A stretch of DNA of 64,000 nt from contig NC_134828.1 of assembly GCF_004210375.1 (NCBI RefSeq), forward strand, positions 22,374,400 to 22,438,399, read 5' to 3'. Within the stretch, counting starts at the first letter, position 1, and each line of letters opens with the position of its first letter. The translations under genes were made by a program, and so were the position numbers. The DNA comes from Tachypleus tridentatus. Taxonomy: Eukaryota; Arthropoda; Merostomata; Xiphosura; Limulidae. This document shows, piece after piece, positions 23,803 to 34,663 of this stretch. The notes beneath the pieces are model-generated. The model made no database searches. It saw only the letters and a list, made by a program, of their open reading frames with translations, and was not told where the DNA came from.

Positions 23803-24540
23803 ATCTAAACACGGCAGTAGCCCTTGTGGTAGCTCAAAACTATTGGTAAGCTGAAGACTTGCTTCCCTCCGCCGAAGTGCGAGAGCTCCGGTGAGGTTAG
23901 TTGCACGCGCTCACCAAAGAGGACAAAAATCAATACCTCAAGAGTTCGGGGAGGGGGGGAGAGGAACGAAGATATTTTCTATCAGGTGATGGGCTACTTC
24001 TCCGGGAAAGTGGTTCGGATCTTGTCCTGTCTCATGGAGTAAAAGCTAAGGTGAATTCGACATAGCCTCGTTAACAACAACTCCGCTACCCTGTGTTTCA
24101 AACCTGTTACTTATACACTGTTTGTTAAAAGAAGGGTATTTTTTGTTCTGTCATACACAATGTCCTTGTTGGAATTTTTAAAGCTACATTAGACTCGACA
24201 GAGAAAACGTTTGATATTTTGTCTTCAGAAAACAAAACGGAGAAAGAGTTAATAATTCACTTATGTTTATATGACCTTTATTGAGAAATATTTGGAAACT
24301 ATAGACTCAGTAGTAGCTCATAAAATTTGCATTTCAAAAGTTGAAGTTGACGACACTGAAATCCGAAACATATATCACAGAAACTGGGAAGATTCTTCCC
24401 TCCCTCAGTACTATATACTATCAGTCTCGGGAAGGAAACTTCTGTCTCGTGCCTACTTCAGTCTTTCTCCGAGTGTAGTGGAGTCCAAGGCACGCCTGAT
24501 AAAACAGGGCAAGGCACAGGTACATGTGAGCAACCAATGA
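23803..24540 (-). promoter_or_regulatory. Possible promoter and 5' UTR of the minus-strand gene
   Basis: GC and CpG content rises between 23810 and 24060 (for example CCTCCGCCGAAGTGCGAG). Reading the minus strand upstream, there is a TATA-like AGTATATAGTAC near 24410-24422 and an ATTGG (inverted CCAAT) near 24530. An 89-codon plus-strand frame at 24271-24540 overlaps this region but resembles no family I know. The promoter assignment is inference from position and composition. Confidence 0.3.
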
Positions 24541-25113
24541 GAGAGCGCTCTACTTGCTTACGATCCATGGTAGACCTCACTATAGGCTCAAACATCTTAC
24601 CTTTTTCTCTTATTTTTTTTAGTGAATTGTCACGGTAACTTTTGGAATTAATTTAACCGTTACTTATTAGTGGGTATCAATTGTTTTATCCAGTTAGGTA
24701 AAAATTCTGCTTCAGAAATTAGGATTATTTTATTTAACTGTTGTTATTAAAATAAATGTCTAATAGAAGAACACGCCTGATTTTATTACCTGGACCATCC
24801 CCTGGTGTGACAAACAGCGATAAATTTATAGATTTAAAACTGTAAGATGCGAGGTTCTCTCCTCTGCGACGAACACAGAAGATAGCTCAATGTCGCTTCA
24901 CTATGAAAGAAACAATTACATGAACCTGGTAAATTAAATTTTTCCTATGAATTATTTTTCTTAATTTGAAATTTTGTTTTACGAAGAATGTTAAGCACCA
25001 TGTTCATATTAAAGGGGTGATCTTAAAAGAGGAATAAAGTTGTGTGGGGTTCACAAGGGAAAAAAGTTTCCGACGAGACGATGGGTGTAGGAAAGGAGAG
25101 TGCCCCTTTTACA
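24541..25113. other. Mostly unannotated; decayed family-2 SINE trace
   Basis: Around 24790-24920, GGTGTGACAAACAGCG, GAGGTTCTCTCCTCTGCGAC and GATAGCTCAATGTCGCTTCA resemble a decayed plus-strand family-2 SINE. Confidence 0.35.
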
Positions 25114-25380
25114 GGTTTGGTTTGTTTTGAATTTCGCACGAAGCTACACGAGGGTTATCTCCGCTAGTCGTCCCTAATTTGGGAGCGTAACACTAGAGGG
25201 AAGGCAGCTAGTTATCACCACCCACCGCCAACTCATGGGCTACTCTTTTACCAACGAATAGTGGGATTGACTGTCACATTATGATGCCCCACGACTGAAA
25301 GGGTGAGCATGTTGGGTGTGACTGGGATTTGACCCTCGGATTACGAGTAGAGTGCCTTAATCACCTGGCCATGCCGGGGC
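25114..25380 (-). mobile_element. tRNA-derived SINE (family 1)
   Basis: Reverse copy, near full length, from GGTTTGGTTTGTTTTGAATT to CACCTGGCCATGCCGGGG. The B-box region is shortened (GGGATTTGACCCTCGG). Confidence 0.9.
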
Positions 25381-26257
25381 CCCACTTATAGACAAAAGTT
25401 AAAGAAAATAAGCATGGGTAGAAGGAGTCCAGTTCATTTTGAGAAAAATGACTTATCATATTATTTGAATAGATTTAACGTAAAGATCAAAATTTGAGGA
25501 ATATAACTACAGTTAAGGTTTTATTTGGAAAGAAAGAGCTAACAGATACAAATAATAATAATAATAAACACTCCAACAGGTCCACTTTTGATTTAAAGTT
25601 GGTTCATCTCTCATTTGAAATCCACACAATTGCTTTCTTATTGACATGGGTGATTCAGCTGTAATTATATAAGCCTATAACGCTAAAACAAGGGTTGCGA
25701 TACAGTACAGCATGGATAGTCCATTGTGTTGCTTATAATAACAAACAGAACGACGTAGCCAGTTTTCTTATGCTCTTCTAGATTACCAGAGGATTCTGCT
25801 GAGTTACTAAGGAAAACTTTTATTCCTACGCCTGTCATCTTATTTCCCTATTATTAGGCGACACGTCATAAAAAATTAGGTGGATTTTGTTCTCTCCTTT
25901 GTTGTTTCTTTAATGAACAATGTCATGCAAGCTAGTCATCATCATATAAGTCCATTCGGTTAAAAGTCTTGCGTGTGACATTTTATCAAATTATTTCCTA
26001 ATGACATTTTGCCAAACACGATCTCCAATAAAATGTTAACTGATCGATAATGGTTAATTTGTCATTCAATAAAAAGTTTTAACAGAAGCTGGGTTGCTCT
26101 TTAACTCGTCGTCCAAATGAAGTACCTGACATTTAATGTCTAATTTCTTCTTTAATACATTGTTCGATACCTGATAAAGATATCGGTGAAAATATCTATG
26201 TTCCATGGTAGAAAAAAAAAACAATCGTATAGTTAAAGTTTCGTTTATTTATTACTA
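25381..26257. other. Unannotated stretch
   Basis: AT-rich with a short (AAT)n run near 25553. No supported feature. Confidence 0.45.
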
Positions 26258-26669
26258 AGTGTAGCTGTTATTTAATATGTGATATATCTATCAGTAAACA
26301 ATGTCTAGTTAATGTCTAGCATATCTATCAGTAAACGTAGCTCCTAGTTAATATCTCATACATCTAAACTTAACTCACAGTTAAGTCTGATATATCTATC
26401 AGTAAAGGTAACTATAACTTAATGTCTGATGTATCTATTATTAAACGTAACTGTTAGTTAATGTCTGGTATACCTATCAGTAAACAAAGTTGCTACTTAA
26501 TGTCTAATATCTCTATCAGTAAACGTAGCTCCTAGTTAAGTCTGATATATCTATCAGTAAATGTAGCTGTTACTTAATGTCTGATATATCTATTAATAAA
26601 CGTAGCTGCTAGTTAAGTCTAATATATCTATCTATCAGTAAACATAGCTGTTACTTAATGTCTGATATA
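26258..26669 (+). repeat. 39-bp minisatellite, left part
   Basis: About ten to eleven diverged copies of a 36-39 bp unit built from GATATATCTATCAGTAAACG and TAGCTGTTACTTAATGTCT. A recurring 3-bp indel (TTAATGTCTG against TTAAGTCTG) makes two unit lengths. The array is interrupted at 26670 by the Tc1-like element and resumes at 27823. Confidence 0.85.
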
Positions 26670-26671
26670 TA

Positions 26672-27820
26672 CTCTTCAAAAAAAGAAACGCAAAAGGGAT
26701 ATTTTTGTTATTTTAAAGAGAAATATATGTAATAACGTTACAAGCTCAGAGTATGTGATGTTACACGTGTTAAGGCACTGATTGTCAGACCAAAATGACA
26801 ATAAAAGTTGTGCACTTTGAAAACGGAGGAAAACATCGGATTTTTCGCCAAAACCCATTCGTGTCCAATAAATTTGTTTGAGAGATCTGCATGTTCTGCA
26901 AGTGCAACATGTGCAAAATCCCTATAAAAGTGACGGGTTCTCGGTTTCCATAGCTCAGTGTTAAGCCACCGACGCGCAATACAGTTACGCCAAGACTGAC
27001 TGAAGCACAACGCAACAACGCCATTGGTCGTTGGGAAGCAGGCGAATCTCGATCAGTTGTTGCCAGAGCTGTGAATGTCCACCCAAGCACCATCACAAGG
27101 CTATGGAATCGTCACCAACAACATGGATCAACTCGTGACCGTCCACGATCTGGCAGACCTCGTGTGACCACGCCCGCAACAAGATCGCTACATCCGGTTA
27201 CGTCACCTTCGGGATAGGACCACCACTGCAACGTCTACTGCCTCAACCATACCAGGGCTGCGTAGGATTTCCGATCAGGCCGTACACAACCGTCTACTAG
27301 ATTCTTAGGCCCCAGGTGCAACCCATCATGGTGAACGTCAACGACGTTTTTCAACATGACAACGCCCGTCCTCACACAGCCCGACTCACCACTGTCTTCT
27401 TGAGACACCACAACATCAACGTTCTTCCCTGGCCCTCCATATCACCAAATTTAAACCCCATCTTTGGGACGAGTTGGACCGACGTCTGCGACGGCGACAA
27501 TCTCAATCGCGGACTCTACCTCAGCTTGCAGCAGCTTTGCAGGCTGAGTGGACAGCCATTCCACAGGATGTGATTTGTCATCTCATCGCTTCCATAGGCA
27601 AGAGATGCCAAGCAGTTATTGATGCTCACGGGGGGCATACTCGTTATTGACGTTGAGTGACGTTAAACTTCACCTAGTGAGCGTGGACTTCGCCTTTGCA
27701 GACTTTGGATGTTCAGCAGTGAATGTGCAAAGTTTCACACATGTCGTACAGAACTACCCGGAATAAACTTGTTAACAATTTGTCTCACATTTTGCCTTTT
27801 GCGTTTCTTTTTTTGAAGAG
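26672..27820 (+). mobile_element. Defective Tc1-like DNA transposon
   Basis: Terminal inverted repeats CTCTTCAAAAAAAGAAACGC (left) and their complement ending GAAGAG (right) enclose 1149 bp. They are flanked by TA on both sides (26670-26671, 27821-27822), the hallmark target duplication of the Tc1/mariner superfamily. The element lies inside the 39-bp minisatellite, so it inserted after the array existed. At 1.15 kb it is shorter than the roughly 1.6 kb usual for autonomous Tc1 elements because of an internal deletion in its transposase gene. Confidence 0.93.
26970..27650 (+). pseudogene. Broken Tc1-like transposase
   Basis: The N-terminal part keeps a helix-turn-helix DNA-binding region (LTEAQRNNAIGRWEAGES, then ARAVNVHPSTITRLW) and the RSGRPRVTTPA linker. 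A frameshift follows at the CCCGCAACAAG position, and in the other frame the text resumes as DRYIRLRHL. A stop after LLDS is followed directly by the segment before QHDNARPHTA, so the region with the first catalytic aspartate is deleted. The second aspartate survives in QHDNARPHTA. At the third site the expected NPIEH block is missing about 7 bases, removing the catalytic glutamate and shifting frame. Downstream, RRCQAV- and GGHTRY-type motifs persist. The protein cannot be active. Confidence 0.9.
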
Positions 27821-27822
27821 TA

Positions 27823-27942
27823 AATTTATCAGTAAATGACGCCCCTAGTTAAACCCTAATATATCAAAACGTAACTGCTAGTTAAAGTCTGATACATCTA
27901 TCAGTAAACGCAGCTGTTACTTAATGTCTGATATATCTTCAG
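27823..27942 (+). repeat. 39-bp minisatellite, right part
   Basis: Continuation of the array at 26258-26669 after the Tc1-like insertion, with about three copies ending GTCTGATATATCTTC. Confidence 0.85.
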
Positions 27943-28690
27943 GAATGTAATAAATGACAACATAAGCCTGGTCTTCAGCAAAGACATTGATATGATCTTA
28001 CTGATCTGAACCACATTAAAAATGGCCGCCAGTTTACGTTTGCTGTAATTTAAACAAAAGTAACTAACATATAGCTATTGTCCGCCCTATTCTTCACTAA
28101 GAGTAAATATTCTTTGGTATCTGTTAAAGTTCGCACCAAAAGTATCAGATTGTGTATGTTCGATTTATTCCACTCTAAAAACAATTAATGGTTAGAGTAT
28201 GATCTATCCTTCCTAAAAATATAGTTCTTTTATCTTCTAAAAAGAAGACATTTAGTGTTATATATACTATGTAAAATAATTGATATTTAGTGACAAATCT
28301 ACAGTCAAATCAACTGATAAATAACGTCTGACTTTTCTCAGTGAATATATTGTTTGTGTTAGATTCAAGTAGAGGAAAAAAATGAACATAATTAATATCC
28401 GGAGTAAATAAAAGTATCAGATTGTTAAGATCCAATTCATTCCTAAGTATAAAGTATTTGATAATAGATATTATACATATTTTATAGTAAAAATATCGGG
28501 TGAATGGTGTATGTCTTATTGAGATGACAAAAATAAGTTTCAGCTGAGGTCTCTTCCTTTTAACTAAACGTTAAATGTTTGAAAACATTAATAATTTCTC
28601 GTGAATTATTATTATGTACGTTTGCTTCTTTTTTGCAAAATGTATGATAGATTTTGTTATATAATACGAAGTTAATCTGTTTTATTTCAT
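27943..28690. other. Unannotated stretch
   Basis: AT-rich with no supported feature. Confidence 0.45.
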
Positions 28691-29590
28691 TCTATCAGGT
28701 GTTTTTAAAACTCAGCAACCAGAGATAACCAGTATGATAATCCATCTTTCTTATTATCAAATGTTCTTAACACTGAGCAATTACTGATAATCAGTATGAT
28801 TATCCATCTTTCTTATTATCAAATGTTCTTAACACTGAGCAATTACTGATAATCAGTATGATAATCCATCTTACTTATTATCAAATGTTCTTAACACTGA
28901 GCAATTACTGATAATCAGTATGATTATCCATCTTTCTTATTATCAAATGTTCTTAACACTGAGCAATTACTGATAATCAGTATGATAATCCATCTTACTT
29001 ATTATCAAATGTTCTTAACACTGAGCAATTACTGATAATCAGTATGATTACCCATCTTACTTATTATCAAATGTTCTTAACACTGAGCAATTACTGATAA
29101 TCAGTATGATAATCCATCTTACTTATTATCAAATGTTCTTAACACTGAGCAATTACTGATAATCAGTATGATTACCCATCTTACTTATTATCAAATGTTC
29201 TTAACACTGAGCAATTACTGATAATCAGTATGATTATCCATCTTACTTATTATCAAATGTTCTTAACACTGAGCAATTACTGATAATCAGTATGATTATC
29301 CATCTTTCTTATTATCAAATGTTCTTAACACTGAGCAATTACTGATAATCAGTATGATAATCCATCTTACTTATTATCAAATGTTCTTAACACTGAGCAA
29401 TTACTGATAATCAGTATGATTATCCATCTTACTTATTATCAAATCTTCTTAACACTGAGCACCCAGTGGTAACCAGTATGATTATCCATCTTACTTATTA
29501 TCAAATCTTCTTAACACTGAGCACCCAGTGGTAACCAGTATGATTATCCATCTTTCTTATTATCAAATTTTCTTAACACTGAACACCCAG
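28691..29590 (+). repeat. 62-bp minisatellite, about 14.5 copies
   Basis: The unit is 62 bp, built from GATAATCAGTATGATTATCC, ATCTTACTTATTATCAAATG and TTCTTAACACTGAGCAATTACT. Copies 2-8 alternate between a GATTATCC/GATTACCC form and a GATAATCC form, so the array partly evolved as 124-bp dimers. The first copy and the last two are the most diverged (CACCCAGTGGTAACC variants), as expected at array edges. Confidence 0.95.
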
Positions 29591-30494
29591 TACTTATCGT
29601 ACTGCTACTAATACAGAGACACGATTGAAACTACCAGTTTATATCTTTATAACCTCTCCAATGTTTCAACAGTTTACGTGTGATATTGTGAATTCTATTC
29701 ATCAATAGTTTGTTTAAACAACCTTTAACTATCAATATAACTCAGAAAAAGAGAAATTATATTAATTATAATAGTTTTCTACATTTTTATATTGTTACGT
29801 GTAAATTGCAGATGCATTATTAATTATTTGGGGTTAAGATTATAAATTAATTTCGATATAATGGATTGTGGTATAAGTTGCCAAAGTTACGATTCTGATC
29901 AGTTGAGCCGTAACTATTTTACAACTTTGCACAACTTTACATACTTGGTTTGTCAGGTATGGTTTGTGGTGTGACGTTTATATCTTATGAAAATAATTAA
30001 GCATTACTGAATATCCCTGTAAAGAAGTGTTAATTATCATATTAATTGGAATAACATTAAAGATGTCTGAGCAGAACATCTACCATGCTATTACTGAGTA
30101 CGAACGCTCATCCTGCCTCAATGTTCAGAAAGTCTCTGACTCAATGTACTTCGACCTCAGAAAACCTAGGCTGTTCGTCCCAGCATGACTGTGCAACTTC
30201 CATTGTTTGTCAAGGATTGTCACGTATTAACTGTAACACCAGACATGTAGGATTTCCTAAATAGAGCTCCCGTTCACTTTTACTCCAAAAATAATTTGAC
30301 AATAATTTAAGACCTGGAGTATTCGCGTGTTGTTTGTCGATGAAATTTGAACAATATTTACATATATAATTATAGTTTGTATTTTCAGCAAACCTATTCT
30401 GAGGTTATTGGTCGCCGTCCCTCATCGTCAACCACTGATCTGAGATAAAGCAGCAAGGAGGTAGCACTTTGCCGCACCCCATCCTCTCTAATAG
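29591..30494. other. Unannotated stretch
   Basis: No recognised repeat or exon. The segment at 30060-30250 is less AT-rich but has stops in all frames. Confidence 0.45.
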
Positions 30495-30775
30495 GCCTGG
30501 CATGGCCTAGCGCGTTAAGGCGTGCGCCTCGTAATCTGAGGGTCGCGGGTTCGCACCCGAGTCGCGCCAAACATGCTCGCCCTCCCAGCCGTGTTGGCGT
30601 TATAATGTGACGGTCAATCCCACTTTTCGTAGGTAAAAGAGTAGCCCAAGAGTTGGCGGTGGGTGGTGATGACTAGCTGCCTTCCCTCTAGTCTTTCGCT
30701 ACTAAATTAGGGACGGCTAGCACAGATAGCCCTCGAGTAGCTTTGTGCGAAATTCCAAAACAAACAAACAAATTT
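30495..30775 (+). mobile_element. Young tRNA-derived SINE (family 1)
   Basis: Full-length copy with head GCCTGGCATGGCC, B box GGGTTCGCACCC and a CAAACAAACAAA tail. It is flanked by a perfect 10-bp target duplication TCTCTAATAG (30485-30494 and 30776-30785). The intact duplication marks it as one of the youngest insertions here. Confidence 0.95.
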
Positions 30776-31738
30776 TCTCTAATAGACTGATTGTCACTCT
30801 TATAACGCATCTACATATTAAAATATGGAAAATAATTTTGTGATTAAGCACTTTTTGGAATCAGACTCGCTATCCCCGAAATCCAGAGCTCTGTCACGGG
30901 CTAATCTGTGCCCTAAACACAACAGACAGCGCTGACACAAACTCATATTTTCAATAACATTTATCCTAGAACGGTGTACGCCAAGAAAACATGTCCACCA
31001 TCTATTGTAATTAAAGTTTCCGACTTCTGGATCGAAATGTTTTTCATGAGAAATGCTGTTAATACGATACCAGATGTTACACTTATTACACTTAATGATA
31101 TTTTAATACAGTTACGTTTCTGGGAGGAAAAAAGCACGAGACAACACAAAGACAAAAATTAAGCCTAAAAGTGACCCGAGTACTTTATGTACTTTACATT
31201 TTATGGAGACTTGCCAGATGAGTGCGTCTCTCCAGGGAGAAATCAGAGACTATATTTCTTATTAGAAAAAGCGAAAGAAAATGAAGAAAGAGATGATAAA
31301 ACTGACATTACGTTTTGTGACCAGTTCATGTAATTTTCTAAATGTGCCTCAATTATATACAGTCCGTAGTGGAAAGTAATATAGTATTGCAAAAGAGGAT
31401 ATACATTGTTTTTATGATATATGTATGTGTGATTGTGATATATTTGTGTGATTTATAATGTATTTTCAGCTACGCTAGGAATTTATGGTACGTTTGCATG
31501 CTATATAACCTTACAACTCATTAATTTATAATTGTAATTAATTCAGAAATATAAAAAAGGTAAAGTTGCCTTAAAGGTGAATATTACATAAAAAAGAAAA
31601 CTTTGCAGTCAAAAGAACTACTCATACTGATTAATTTTGCAGGTTTACATTTGCTATAAAAAATATATGCTAATAAATGAAACAGAACTTGGTGCAGAAC
31701 GTTTTAGTTTTTACGTTTGCCGCTAGGAAAAGTACCGT
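30776..31738. other. Mostly unannotated
   Basis: A trace of a family-2 SINE (ATCCCCGAAATCCAGAGCTC followed by GTGCCCTAAACACAACAG) lies near 30870-30925. Overlapping short frames near 31000 on both strands show no domain. Confidence 0.35.
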
Positions 31739-31793
31739 GACGTAATAGTTGCCAAACAAACCGCCAACCCCAGCGCGTTGAATGTAAATAAAC

Positions 31794-31971
31794 ATGGCCA
31801 GTGCATACGGAGGAACAGAGGCGGAGTCTGTTTTGACTTTGTGTTCTGAACAGTGTTGAGTAGCACCATATCAATTCGAACCTACTCTGAACGAACCTAG
31901 AACAGTTACTTTTGACACAGATCTGACAAGTTCTAGTGATGAAGACAGTTCCACGAGCGAGAGTAGCGAAA
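31794..31971 (+). pseudogene. Broken N-terminal exon with a PYQFEP motif and acidic-serine tract
   Basis: ATG at 31794 reads MASAYGGTEAESVLTLCSEQ and one more codon, then TGA at 31857. After the stop the same frame continues VAPYQFEP, about 20 residues, then TSSSDEDSSTSESSET up to a good donor-like ACT|GTGAGT at 31971/31972. From memory, a PYxFEP motif followed by an acidic Ser/Asp tract is typical of the N-terminus of P2X7-C-terminal-like zinc proteins that are common in invertebrate and fish genomes. Their cysteine core is not present here. The stop and the missing remainder make it a pseudogene or internally deleted copy. Confidence 0.45.
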
Positions 31972-32549
31972 CTGTGAGTGATACTGAAGAAATAATATTA
32001 TATATTAAAACAACATGCGTTTTGAGATTTACATTTAATATGACAATGTCAGTGTACTGTGTTAAGATTAATTTTATTATGATGAGTTATGGAAATATGT
32101 TATGGAGTTTATATTTGATTGTTTACAAGTCTACAATGTTTTTTAAAAAATACATAGCATGTACTTGATTACTTCAACATGTTCAAGACATAGTCTCATT
32201 TCAATTTATCTTGAAATGTTAAATTTGAAAAATGGTTTTCTTCAAACTTTTCCATATTTACAAATGATACAAAAACATCTACAGAATGATCTACCAGCTT
32301 TTAAACTTGGAATATACTCTATTTGGGATAGATTTGTCTACTGTCTAGACTAGAAAATCAAGGTTTCACTGACTTTCAGGTGCCACATATGCAAAACACA
32401 TTCATGAATGTGTAATGTGTATGTCTAGTTACATTCTTCAAAAACTTGTACTTTTTAAATTATTATATTATACTAGTTATTGTTTATCGCTTTATACTGC
32501 ACACATACCTTTAAGTTTGTTCTTTTCGTGATGGCAAGGGATGGCTTCA

Positions 32550-32893
32550 GAGGGGTGGAACCTATACGCTGCAGACTGACATCAGTCCTCAGCTCTACAC
32601 GAGGAAAGATAGTGGGGACGATCCTGTCTACTGCCGATGGTTTTTTCAGTCTCAACCTGCCTGGCTTGAAACCCACGGAATCCAAAATAGTGGGATCCGA
32701 CACAAAACATGAGAGTTCAAAGTGATCTTGGAAAAGCTTTGCATGATGTGAAGGAAGGAGTCCAGTTCTTCCTATTGACCATCCGCACCCACTGTGGCCA
32801 CCTTGCCGGTTTCTTCTTCTTGCACGGAAACGAAAAGAAGATTTTGCCCGATGCCGAACCGTTTTTACAAACATAAGCAACACAGTAAACCAT
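32550..32893 (-). pseudogene. Broken THAP zinc-finger domain
   Basis: The minus-strand ATG at 32893 starts MVYCVAYVCKNGSASGKIFF, containing the CxxxxC pair, followed by FSFP, RWPQWVRMVNRKNWTPS and, after a one-base frameshift within CTCCTTCCTTCAC (about 32750), AKLFQDHFE, SCF, DPTILDSVGFKPGRLRLK and VPTIF. These are the landmarks of the C2CH THAP DNA-binding domain (about 90 residues) in order, including the tryptophan and the AVPTIF-type end. Here VPTIF is preceded by a small insertion. The third zinc ligand, normally C in CxDH, is F (FQDH). Frameshift and lost ligand make it non-functional. Confidence 0.75.
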
Positions 32894-33053
32894 GTTATCG
32901 TAAAATAAACATAAAGTAACAATATCAAGACAAAAAATAGTCTCACAAAGTATGTAACCCGAGAAAAGCACCGATAGATTTACATAAAACACCAGCACTG
33001 AAAGGAACAAAATGGTCGGCGCGCAACGAAGCGTGTTTAGCAACTATTACGTC

Positions 33054-33448
33054 TTAGTTGTAAAACGTTACGGAAACAGCCGAACGACCGAGAGGAACTT
33101 GAGTTTGAGGACCCGCATATTTTGTTTTATTTTTTACTCAAAAACTAAAGTGTTTAAAAATATGGCAACCACACAGGAATTATACCTAACCAAAGTACAG
33201 TTTTTAAGGCAATTATTAAATTTGTTGAAAATTTACCTTTAATTGATTTGAATTTTTGTTCTCTGAAATATTAAAATTTTGGAGTTTAGGTAAACAGATA
33301 GTCCTTAGAATGCGATCATGTTTTGTAAATTTACTGAAGTTGTAATTCCGTTTTAATTCCACGTTATATATCACCTTGAATGTTATTGACGTGGCTGAAG
33401 ATATTAACGTAACCCAAGAGGGTCCTTTTGGGAAATTATAAACTACCT
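33054..33448. other. Unannotated stretch
   Basis: No supported feature. A short plus-strand frame at 33012-33242 crosses the right inverted repeat and has no recognisable domain. Confidence 0.45.
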
Positions 33449-33643
33449 ACAAGCCCTTTCAGCCGTGGGGGCGTTACAATGTTACGGTAAATCTCACTAT
33501 TCGCTGGTAAAATAGTAGCCCCATAGTTGACGGTGGGTGGTGATGACTAGTTGCCTTCCCTCTAGCTTTACACTACTATATTAAGGACAGTTAACGCAGC
33601 TAGCCCTCTTGTAGCTTTGCGTGAAATTCGAAACAAACAAACA
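33449..33643 (+). mobile_element. 5'-truncated tRNA-derived SINE (family 1)
   Basis: The copy lacks the tRNA head and starts at CAAGCCCTTTCAGCCGTGGG, keeping the body and an AAACAAACAAAC tail. Confidence 0.88.
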
Positions 33644-33829
33644 ATTCACTTTAGAGAGTACAATTTCAGTTACGTTTTGATCATGTATTTGTCTTTTGTT
33701 AACATATTTCCTGCTGTTTTTCTTCAGTAAATATCGATTTTAATAACAATAAATTAACATAGCTGGCGTTAAATTCCGGCACCATAATTATAACATGTAA
33801 TTAAATAACTTTTAGCTTCATCTTCGTGT

Positions 33830-34200
33830 TGAGTTTAAGCCAGGGTTAAACATAAGGAAAACCATTGAAAATACTGAAGCTGATCCTATCGGAATATTGT
33901 GACAAGAAGTTAGGACTAAAGGTGAATTATTAGAAATTCAGAAGCTGATCCTATTAAGACAGTGTCAGCAAATTAGAGTTAATTTTAAGAACAATCATTA
34001 AACATATTTAAGTTAACCCTAAAATATAGTCTAATAAGTTAAGGTTAAATATAGAAAGAACCATTAGAATTATTGTAGTCAATCCTATCAAAATATTGCA
34101 AAAATGAGTTAGTGTTAAATGAGAGAATAATAAGTGAAAGTATTGAAACCAACTGTCACCAAAATACTGAGATAATCAACTTACCTGCAATAAAAACATG
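33830..34200 (+). repeat. Degenerate ~70-bp tandem repeat
   Basis: About five loosely conserved units each carry AGTTAAxxxTWAA, AGAAYxATTRRAAWTAYTG and AGCTGATCCTATCRRAATAT (or GTCAATCCTATCAAAATAT). Divergence is high, so this is an old array. Confidence 0.55.
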
Positions 34201-34382
34201 AAAAATCAAGAAGTCGAATAACAAATTGGTCTATAACACAATAAAATCATAAAATACCTAGAGATTATTGAAATTCCTGTAAGAGAAAAATAGCCATATC
34301 AACTTGTATGCCAATTAATACAACGAGTTTCTTTTTTGTGTGTATTTTGAAAATAAACTAATTCTTTTGATTGCTCTGAAAT

Positions 34383-34654
34383 TGTTTGTTTTGAATTTCG
34401 CGCAAAGCTACTCGAGGGCTATCTGCGCTAGCGGTACCTAATTTAGCAGTGTAAGACTAGAGGGAAGGCAGTTAGTCACCACCACCCACCGCCGACTGTT
34501 GGGTTACTCTTTTACAGACGAATAGTGAGATTGACCGTCAAATTATAACGCTCCCACGGCTGAAAGGGCGAGCATGTTTGGTGTGACGGGGATTCGAACC
34601 CGCGACCCTCAGATTAGGAGTCGAACGCCTAAACTCATCTGGCCATGCCGGGCT
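34383..34654 (-). mobile_element. tRNA-derived SINE (family 1) with target duplication
   Basis: Full-length reverse copy with B-box complement GGGGATTCGAACCCG and head end CTGGCCATGCCGGG. A perfect 9-bp duplication CTCTGAAAT flanks it (34374-34382, 34655-34663). Confidence 0.94.
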
Positions 34655-34663
34655 CTCTGAAAT

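Larger units (their letters stand above)
31739..33053. mobile_element. Possible two-gene DNA transposon remnant (inward-facing genes between inverted repeats)
   Basis: A 20-bp sequence at 31739-31758 (GACGTAATAGTTGCCAAACA) recurs inverted at 33034-33053 with one mismatch. Just inside the left repeat a plus-strand start codon opens a frame with PYQFEP and an acidic-serine stretch. Inside the right repeat a minus-strand start opens a THAP domain. Both truncated N-termini point inward, which is what an internally deleted transposon with two convergent genes would leave. THAP domains are known in P-element and Kolobok-type transposases. No clear target duplication was seen outside the repeats, so the class is open. 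Confidence 0.45.

Noticed and set aside
24271..24540. 89-codon plus-strand frame
   Set aside because: No family match by eye, and it overlaps what may be the promoter of the opposite-strand gene. Kept only as a remark there.
31974..32353. Further exons of the PYQFEP gene
   Set aside because: Two short frames here are AT-rich and carry no cysteine-rich motif expected from that family.
32473..32946. 157-codon minus-strand open frame as one intact protein
   Set aside because: Only its middle is protein-like. The THAP domain spans two frames with a one-base shift, and the ends of this frame are chance extensions.
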